From GCA-002793235 sp965267355 (GTDB lineage: Bacteria > Bacteroidota > Bacteroidia > Flavobacteriales_E > Vicingaceae): a stretch of 64,000 bases of DNA. The notes beneath the pieces are model-generated. The model saw only the letters and a program-made list of their open reading frames with translations, had not been told where the DNA came from and did no database searches. Shown here one piece after another: positions 59,293 to 64,000 of this stretch; the first letter of the stretch is position 1; each line of letters begins with the position of its first letter. The position numbers were made by a program, and so were the translations under genes. The stretch spans positions 620,001 through 684,000 of the forward strand of contig OZ253956.1 of NCBI GenBank assembly GCA_965267355.1, in the 5' to 3' direction.

Positions 59293-60452
59293 TATAATAA
59301 GCTTTGATTAATATCCCCAATAATATCATCAATGTGTTCTAAGCCAACTGAAATTCTAATCAATCCTGGAAGTATTCCTACTTCTTTTCTTTCTTCTTCC
59401 GTTAGTTTAGAATGAGTGGTTGATGCTGGATGTGTAGCAATAGATCTAACATCTCCTAAATTAGCAGTGAGTGATAATAACTGGAGTTTATCTAAAAACT
59501 TCCTTCCTTTTTCTAATCCTCCCTTTACAATAAAAGTTACTATACCACCACCCGCTTTCATTTGTTTTTTTGCAATATCATACTTTGGATGTGAGGCTAA
59601 AAATGGATACTTAACCAGCTCAACTTCTGGATGTTTTTCTAACCATTTAGCAAGTTTCAATGCATTTTCTGAGTGCCTATCCATTCTCACTGATAAAGTC
59701 TCTAAACTTTTTGAAATTACCCAAGCGTTAAAAGGAGATAATGCAGGGCCTGAGTGCCTAGCGAAACTCTGAATCTCATCAATCAATTCTTGTTTACCAG
59801 CAATCAAACCTCCTAATACTCTTCCTTGTCCGTCCAAATATTTGGTAGCAGAATGTATTACTAAATCAGCCCCATACTTAATCGGTTGTTGAAGATAAGG
59901 AGTTGCAAAACAGTTGTCAACCATAAACAGTAGATTGTGTGTTTTAGCAAAGCCTCCTAACCACTCTAAATCAATAATATCTACTCCTGGGTTAGTTGGT
60001 GTTTCAACAAAAACCAATTTGGTATTATCCTGTACATGGTTTTCCCAATCCTCAGTTTCATTAATATCAACATAAGTAAATTCTATACCCCATTTTGGAA
60101 GTATCTTGGTTAAGATAGTATGCGATGAACCAAATATTGAACGACAAGCCAGCACATGGTCTCCCTGTTTTAGTAAAGCTCCAAATGCGGTAAACACAGC
60201 TGCCATTCCAGTAGCTGTAGCCCAACCAGCTTCTGCTCCCTCTAACAACTTTATTTTCTCAATTAATTCAGTTGTATTTGGATTAGAAAAGCGACTATAA
60301 ATATTTCCTTCAACTTCATCTGAGAACATTGCTCTCATTTGCTCAGCATCATCAAATACAAAACTTGAAGTTAGGTGTAAAGGTGTTGAGTGCTCGTTAA
60401 ACTGTGAACGTTCGCTTTGTGTTCTTATGGCTAATGTTTCAAAATTTTTCAT
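59292..60452 (-). CDS. metZ: O-succinylhomoserine sulfhydrylase / trans-sulfuration PLP enzyme
   Basis: A 386-residue Cys/Met-metabolism PLP enzyme. The PLP lysine is K204 in S-A-T-K-Y-L-D-G, with Y-S-R-F-S-N-P-N-T near 52 and V-D-N-C-F-A-T-P near 178. Sulfide incorporation by an O-acyl-homoserine sulfhydrylase fits best because the gene ends a sulfate-assimilation operon that makes sulfide. Cystathionine gamma-synthase or lyase cannot be excluded from sequence alone. Its start overlaps the stop of the OsmC gene by 4 bases. Confidence 0.9.
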   Translation of the reverse strand: MKNFETLAIRTQSERSQFNEHSTPLHLTSSFVFDDAEQMRAMFSDEVEGNIYSRFSNPNTTELIEKIKLLEGAEAGWATATGMAAVFTAFGALLKQGDHVLACRSIFGSSHTILTKILPKWGIEFTYVDINETEDWENHVQDNTKLVFVETPTNPGVDIIDLEWLGGFAKTHNLLFMVDNCFATPYLQQPIKYGADLVIHSATKYLDGQGRVLGGLIAGKQELIDEIQSFARHSGPALSPFNAWVISKSLETLSVRMDRHSENALKLAKWLEKHPEVELVKYPFLASHPKYDIAKKQMKAGGGIVTFIVKGGLEKGRKFLDKLQLLSLTANLGDVRSIATHPASTTHSKLTEEERKEVGILPGLIRISVGLEHIDDIIGDINQSLL

Positions 60453-60871
60453 TCGTTAATTATTGTAAAAGTGTTTGTAATCTTAATTTCTTTATCTAAG
60501 CTTAATGCTACAGAGCAATATTTAGTTAGTGTTAAATCTATTGCTTTCTCTACTTTTTGCTGTGCTAAATCTCCATATAAGGTAAAATGCAAATGAATTG
60601 ATTTAAAATTCTTAGCCGTATTATCATTTCGTTCTGCTGTAACATCAACTTGATAATCTATTAATTCTTGTTTTTGCTTTTTTAATATTAATCCTAAGTC
60701 GATACTTGCACATCCTGCCACTCCCATAAGTAACAACTCCATAGGTCTTGCACCTTTATCTTCTCCACCAATGGTTGGATTAGCATCTATATTTACTTTT
60801 ATTTTATTCTCGTTAATAGCTTCAAAATGAAAAGCATTGTTAACTCTTTTTAATTTCACTTCCATACTCAA
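60449..60871 (-). CDS. OsmC/YhfA-family thiol protein
   Basis: A 140-residue OsmC-fold protein. The two conserved cysteines are in G-V-A-G-C-A-S-I-D-L and T-K-Y-C-S-V-A-L-S-L, as in OsmC/Ohr/YhfA relatives, which reduce organic hydroperoxides or handle reactive sulfur species. Its place between APS/PAPS reductase and sulfhydrylase genes, abutting and overlapping them, suggests protection from or handling of reactive sulfur during assimilation. That role is inference. Confidence 0.9.
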   Translation of the reverse strand: MSMEVKLKRVNNAFHFEAINENKIKVNIDANPTIGGEDKGARPMELLLMGVAGCASIDLGLILKKQKQELIDYQVDVTAERNDNTAKNFKSIHLHFTLYGDLAQQKVEKAIDLTLTKYCSVALSLDKEIKITNTFTIINE

Positions 60872-61561
60872 TTATAAATGTAATCCACATTCTGTTTTTG
60901 GACTGTTATTCCATCTGCCTTCTCTTCCTTTACCAGGAATTGTACAATGTTTACAACCAATTGAAAAATAACCTTTAGCAACTAAAGGGTGAAATGGTAA
61001 CTCATTCTCTTTAATGTAGGCTTCTCTTTCTTCTTTAGTAACATCCAATAAAGGATAAAACTTTAATATTCCTCCTCTCTCTTCAAAAATATCTAAAGTA
61101 GACCTATGGTCAGATTGCCACTCCATTAAACCAGAAACCCAAACGGTAAATCTCTCTTTTATCAATTCTAAAGGCTTTACCTTATTTATAGAACAACAAA
61201 AGTTCGGATCTTTTTTCCAAGTTTCATCGCTTGTAGTAAAATCATGTTGCCACTTTTCCGCCCCAATACTCTCTACATTTAATCCATATAATTCAGTCAA
61301 CTTATCCTTATAATCCAGAGTTTCTTGAAAATGGTACCCTGTATCTATAAAATAGATTTTCTGTTCAGCATTTACCTTAGAGAATACTCGTAATAAGAAT
61401 GCTGAAGTAGCAGCAAATGATGATGTAAGCATAACCTCATCAGCCAAAAAATCATTATACAACTCTTCAACTCTTTCTGGTATAGTTAACTTCCTATACT
61501 TCTTATTTAGAGCATCTATCTGCTCCTTAGTAAATGTTCTTTTTATACTTTTTGTTTCCAT
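60872..61561 (-). CDS. cysH: APS/PAPS reductase with 4Fe-4S cysteine motif
   Basis: A 229-residue reductase that converts activated sulfate to sulfite. The cluster cysteines are C122-C123 and C203-x2-C206; the catalytic one is C225 in E-C-G-L-H near the C-terminus. The paired C-C...C-x2-C pattern binds 4Fe-4S and marks the APS-type assimilatory enzyme rather than the cluster-free E. coli PAPS type. The nucleotide region has L-T-S-S-F-A-A-T-S near 45. ATP sulfurylase (cysDN) is not in the window and may lie past the right edge. Stops and starts abut on both sides. Confidence 0.94.
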   Translation of the reverse strand: METKSIKRTFTKEQIDALNKKYRKLTIPERVEELYNDFLADEVMLTSSFAATSAFLLRVFSKVNAEQKIYFIDTGYHFQETLDYKDKLTELYGLNVESIGAEKWQHDFTTSDETWKKDPNFCCSINKVKPLELIKERFTVWVSGLMEWQSDHRSTLDIFEERGGILKFYPLLDVTKEEREAYIKENELPFHPLVAKGYFSIGCKHCTIPGKGREGRWNNSPKTECGLHL

Positions 61562-62191
61562 CTAATTTAAATTAACTGCTGGCAATTCAAGTTTTCCAAT
61601 TTCTTGGGTTTTATTCTCTGATACAAGAACTTCAGTCACTCTATTTAATATTTCTATTCTATCTTCTAGGTTTCCTTTTATTTTATTCCTAACTTGATTC
61701 AAATAAATTGCTGATTCTTCTACTTCATTAGGAATAGCATCCTCAATCACATCTCTTAATCGTTTAGCCAAAGTTGGTGAAACACCATTACTGGAAACTG
61801 CAATTTTCACAGCTCCCTTATTCAACACTGCACTAGTATAATATTCACACAATGGTGGGTTGTCAACCACATTGGTTAGAATGTTTTTTTGTTTCGCCAA
61901 TTTTTTAATCTCCACATTTAAGTCAGATATGTTAGTAGCTAAAATCAATAACTTAATTCCGTCTAAATCTCTTTCAACAAACGCTCGTTCTTTAATCTGA
62001 ACATTTTTGTTCTTGATAGCAATGCTTATTAATTCAGGATGAAAATCCTTAGCTACTACCTTAATATTTGCATTTGGGCTTTGTCTTAAAATAAACCTAA
62101 CTTTTTCTAAACCAATGTTTCCCCCTCCAACTATTAAAGTCTGGATTTCATCTAACTTCAAGAATATAGGATATAAATTATTTGTCTTCAT
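61562..62191 (-). CDS. Precorrin-2 dehydrogenase / sirohydrochlorin ferrochelatase (Met8/CysG N-terminal type)
   Basis: A 209-residue NAD-dependent enzyme that oxidises precorrin-2 and inserts iron to finish siroheme, the cofactor of sulfite reductase. The Rossmann motif is V-G-G-G-N-I-G near residue 20, with the catalytic-type N-V-V-D-N-P near 105 and S-S-N-G-V-S-P-T-L-A-K-R-L-R near 135. It matches the CysG N-terminal domain and yeast Met8. It overlaps the end of cobA by 14 bases, and together they do what CysG does in one chain. Confidence 0.92.
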   Translation of the reverse strand: MKTNNLYPIFLKLDEIQTLIVGGGNIGLEKVRFILRQSPNANIKVVAKDFHPELISIAIKNKNVQIKERAFVERDLDGIKLLILATNISDLNVEIKKLAKQKNILTNVVDNPPLCEYYTSAVLNKGAVKIAVSSNGVSPTLAKRLRDVIEDAIPNEVEESAIYLNQVRNKIKGNLEDRIEILNRVTEVLVSENKTQEIGKLELPAVNLN

Positions 62192-62966
62192 AGACTAAGT
62201 TTTGATAATTAGACTTAATGTTTTCATAAACAAAGTTATTCGCTTCGTTGACTACTTCTCCAATAACAATTATTCCAGGTGTACCAATTTTGTGATTGGA
62301 AACGATTTCCTCAATAGTATCAATTTTACCAATAACTGTTTTACTACTCTTTAAAGTTCCTTTTTGAATCACTCCAACTGGTAATTCTCCTTTATCGTTT
62401 TGTTGATATAACTCCACTATTTGAGGCAGCTTTTTTATACCCATTAATACTACAACTGTGGCATTTGTTTTTGATGCATGTTTAATATCATCGGTTAGTT
62501 CTCCTTTCTTGTTTGTGGCAGTTAATACCCAAAAACTCTGGCTAACATCTCTCTTTGTTAATGGGATGTTAGATAATTCAGGAACTGCAATAGCGCTAGA
62601 GATTCCTGGCACCACCTCTACATCAATTCCGAAAGAAGCAACATAATTATACTCTTCATGTCCTCTTCCAAAAATGTAAGGATCACCACCTTTCAATCTA
62701 ACTACATTCCCATAATTAAAGGCATAGTCAACTATCAATTGATTTATTTCATCTTGTGGGTAGGTATGCTTATTAGCTCTTTTTCCTACAAAAACCCATA
62801 TGGCATTTTCAGATGCATATTGTTTTATCTCTTTACCAACCAATGCATCATACAAAATTACATCAGCACTTTCTATAGCTCTGACAGCTTTAATAGTTAG
62901 GAGCTCAGCATCACCTGGGCCAGCTCCTACTATTTTTACATTTGGTTTTATTACTTGATTTTTCAT
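62178..62966 (-). CDS. cobA: Uroporphyrinogen-III C-methyltransferase
   Basis: A 262-residue SUMT that makes precorrin-2 from uroporphyrinogen III. Family motifs are clear: V-G-A-G-P-G-D-A-E-L-L-T near residue 13, V-R-L-K-G-G-D-P-Y-I-F-G-R-G near 90, and V-P-G-I-S-S-A-I near 120. It follows the sulfite reductase gene by 15 bases and precedes the Met8-type gene. In this cluster its product goes to siroheme rather than to cobalamin. Confidence 0.95.
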   Translation of the reverse strand: MKNQVIKPNVKIVGAGPGDAELLTIKAVRAIESADVILYDALVGKEIKQYASENAIWVFVGKRANKHTYPQDEINQLIVDYAFNYGNVVRLKGGDPYIFGRGHEEYNYVASFGIDVEVVPGISSAIAVPELSNIPLTKRDVSQSFWVLTATNKKGELTDDIKHASKTNATVVVLMGIKKLPQIVELYQQNDKGELPVGVIQKGTLKSSKTVIGKIDTIEEIVSNHKIGTPGIIVIGEVVNEANNFVYENIKSNYQNLVYEDK

Positions 62967-62981
62967 TTTTCTATATCTTTC

Positions 62982-64000
62982 TTAAGCTAAAACAATTGCT
63001 GCGTTTTTTTCAATCTTGTTTGTTTCAGCTATAGCTGTTATTAATTGATTAAATGCAATGGCTTTATTAAAGTATTCTACCGCAAACTGATTGCTTGGTT
63101 TGTGTTTCTTAACCTCTAATGCCATTTGATCAAAAGGTTGATTTAGTTCAATGCCATGCTCCACAATAATTTTAGCAGCACCTTCAATTACTGATTGTTG
63201 ACTATTGTACTTTTCATCGTAAGCTAGTAATAATCTTTTAGCACTATGCAATAAAATATTGTAAGAATGATAGATTGAATCAGCAAAAAGCTTTTCTGAA
63301 ATAGCTTCTTCAGCCAATTCAATTTTTTCTTCTATTTCGTATTGAATAATTTGTCCTAAATCAACTGTTACACCGGCACATTCGCCAACACCAATATTCA
63401 TCTTAAACTTATCCTTATGACCCCAATCCAATAATTCTTCTTCTTGTATTGGTTCATTGGCTAACCCTTTTAACAAATCATAGAAATACTTGTTTCCATA
63501 TTTATTGTAATACTCATTAAACAACAATCCTTTACCATTATGTTGGAAATCGTTTAAAACTATATCAACCGCTTTAACTGCTCTTTTCGTTGGAAGCTTA
63601 ATTACTTTATCAGCAATAATACCTTCTCCATTACCAACAACACCTCCGCCAAGCAACAACTGAACTGCAGGCACTAAATTTCCATCTTTCTTCAATGTAC
63701 TTCCATGAAAACCAATATTGGCTATTGAGTGTTGACCACATGAATTAAAACACCCGCTAATTTTAATTTTAATGTCTTTGTTCTCAACAAACACCTTGTG
63801 CTCTTCTTCAATTAATTTTTCTAACTCTTTAGCTAAATCAGTACTATTTGTAATTCCTAAATTACATGTATCAGTGCCTGGGCAAGATGTTATATCTGCA
63901 GTACTGTCAAAGCCAGGTTTAACTAAATCTAGCTTCTTAAGCTCTTCATATATAAAAGGCAATGAATCCTTTCTTACATACTTAATAATTAACCCCTGGT
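62982..64000 (-). CDS. Siroheme sulfite/nitrite reductase C-terminal part with helical HEPN-like extension, 5' end outside window
   Basis: The frame is open through the right edge, so this is the C-terminal 340 residues of a larger hemoprotein. The TTG at 63962 is not a real start. Cysteines for the 4Fe-4S/siroheme site are in T-S-C-P-G-T-D-T-C and S-G-C-F-N-S-C-G. After the reductase fold (to about base 63380) comes a helical domain of about 130 residues with Y-H-S-Y-N-I-L-L-H-S-A-K-R-L-L, resembling HEPN domains. The R-x4-6-H RNase motif is not seen. The operon context says sulfite is the substrate. Confidence 0.9.
   Translation of the reverse strand, partial: QGLIIKYVRKDSLPFIYEELKKLDLVKPGFDSTADITSCPGTDTCNLGITNSTDLAKELEKLIEEEHKVFVENKDIKIKISGCFNSCGQHSIANIGFHGSTLKKDGNLVPAVQLLLGGGVVGNGEGIIADKVIKLPTKRAVKAVDIVLNDFQHNGKGLLFNEYYNKYGNKYFYDLLKGLANEPIQEEELLDWGHKDKFKMNIGVGECAGVTVDLGQIIQYEIEEKIELAEEAISEKLFADSIYHSYNILLHSAKRLLLAYDEKYNSQQSVIEGAAKIIVEHGIELNQPFDQMALEVKKHKPSNQFAVEYFNKAIAFNQLITAIAETNKIEKNAAIVLA

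Noticed and set aside
63960..63962. TTG as the start of the sulfite reductase gene
   Set aside because: The frame continues without a stop to the window edge with reductase-like sequence, so the true start lies beyond base 64000.
1..64000. Mobile elements, tRNA or rRNA genes
   Set aside because: No transposase, integrase or terminal repeats were seen, and none of the intergenic gaps, all under about 245 bases, looked like a cloverleaf or rRNA. A covariance-model scan would be decisive.

Overview
The window comes from a low-GC member of the Bacteroidota, most likely order Flavobacteriales. It carries type IX secretion (T9SS) core genes gldK-gldL-gldM-gldN, two PorP/SprF-family proteins, a giant SprB-repeat surface protein with a gliding-motility-type C-terminal domain, and another secreted protein with a type A sorting tail. 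SecA is long (1116 residues), and many upstream regions hold a Bacteroidota -7 box (TAnnTTTG). The longest stretch without a gene is about 240 bases. I found no tRNA, rRNA, insertion sequence, CRISPR array or prophage. Both ends of the window cut through genes.

Layout. 1-595 is the end of an alpha/beta hydrolase. 726-12153 holds a 3500-residue secreted protein of 38 tandem cysteine-rich repeats, followed one base later by its probable PorP/SprF secretion partner. 12154-15633 is a large outer-membrane protein in the convergent direction. 15857-19919 contains an orphan oligopeptide-type binding lipoprotein, a secreted YD-repeat-like protein, an ECF sigma factor with a small membrane protein, and an HMA-like small protein. 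19916-21327 is a heme O synthase/DUF420 pair. 21536-32110 starts with secA and continues as an envelope-lipid neighbourhood: PagL-like deacylase, a protein resembling the toxin-23 family, two PAP2 phosphatases, an LTA-synthase-like phosphoglycerol transferase and a PlsC-like acyltransferase.

32167-42838 is mostly on the minus strand: a lipoprotein, gmhA-yifB, a spermidine-synthase-like methyltransferase with a tiny membrane protein, groES-groEL, and an operon running miaB, sigma-54 activator, lptE, TPR protein, secG. 43036-52694 is on the plus strand: topA, an arginase-fold protein that has lost most metal ligands, then porP-gldK-gldL-gldM-gldN behind a well-formed promoter. 52744-56205 carries proC, a MscS channel and a ClC channel with CBS domains. 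56447-59231 carries two secreted proteins, one with a T9SS tail. 59292-64000 is a tight assimilatory sulfur operon: siroheme sulfite reductase with an extra helical C-terminal domain, CobA, a Met8-type siroheme synthase, an APS/PAPS reductase, an OsmC protein and a PLP sulfhydrylase.

How the parts fit. SecA and SecG move signal-peptide proteins across the inner membrane. GldKLMN plus PorP-type proteins move T9SS cargo across the outer membrane, and the giant repeat protein and the 59-kb protein are evident cargo. LptE, GmhA, the PagL-like enzyme, the PAP2 pair and the LTA-synthase-like enzyme all concern LPS and envelope lipids. No single unprecedented system is certain. The strongest novelty candidates are the higher-order repeat structure of the giant protein, the apparently dead arginase-fold protein next to the T9SS operon, the arginine-less PAP2 paralogue, and strong Shine-Dalgarno sites on gldK and gldN.
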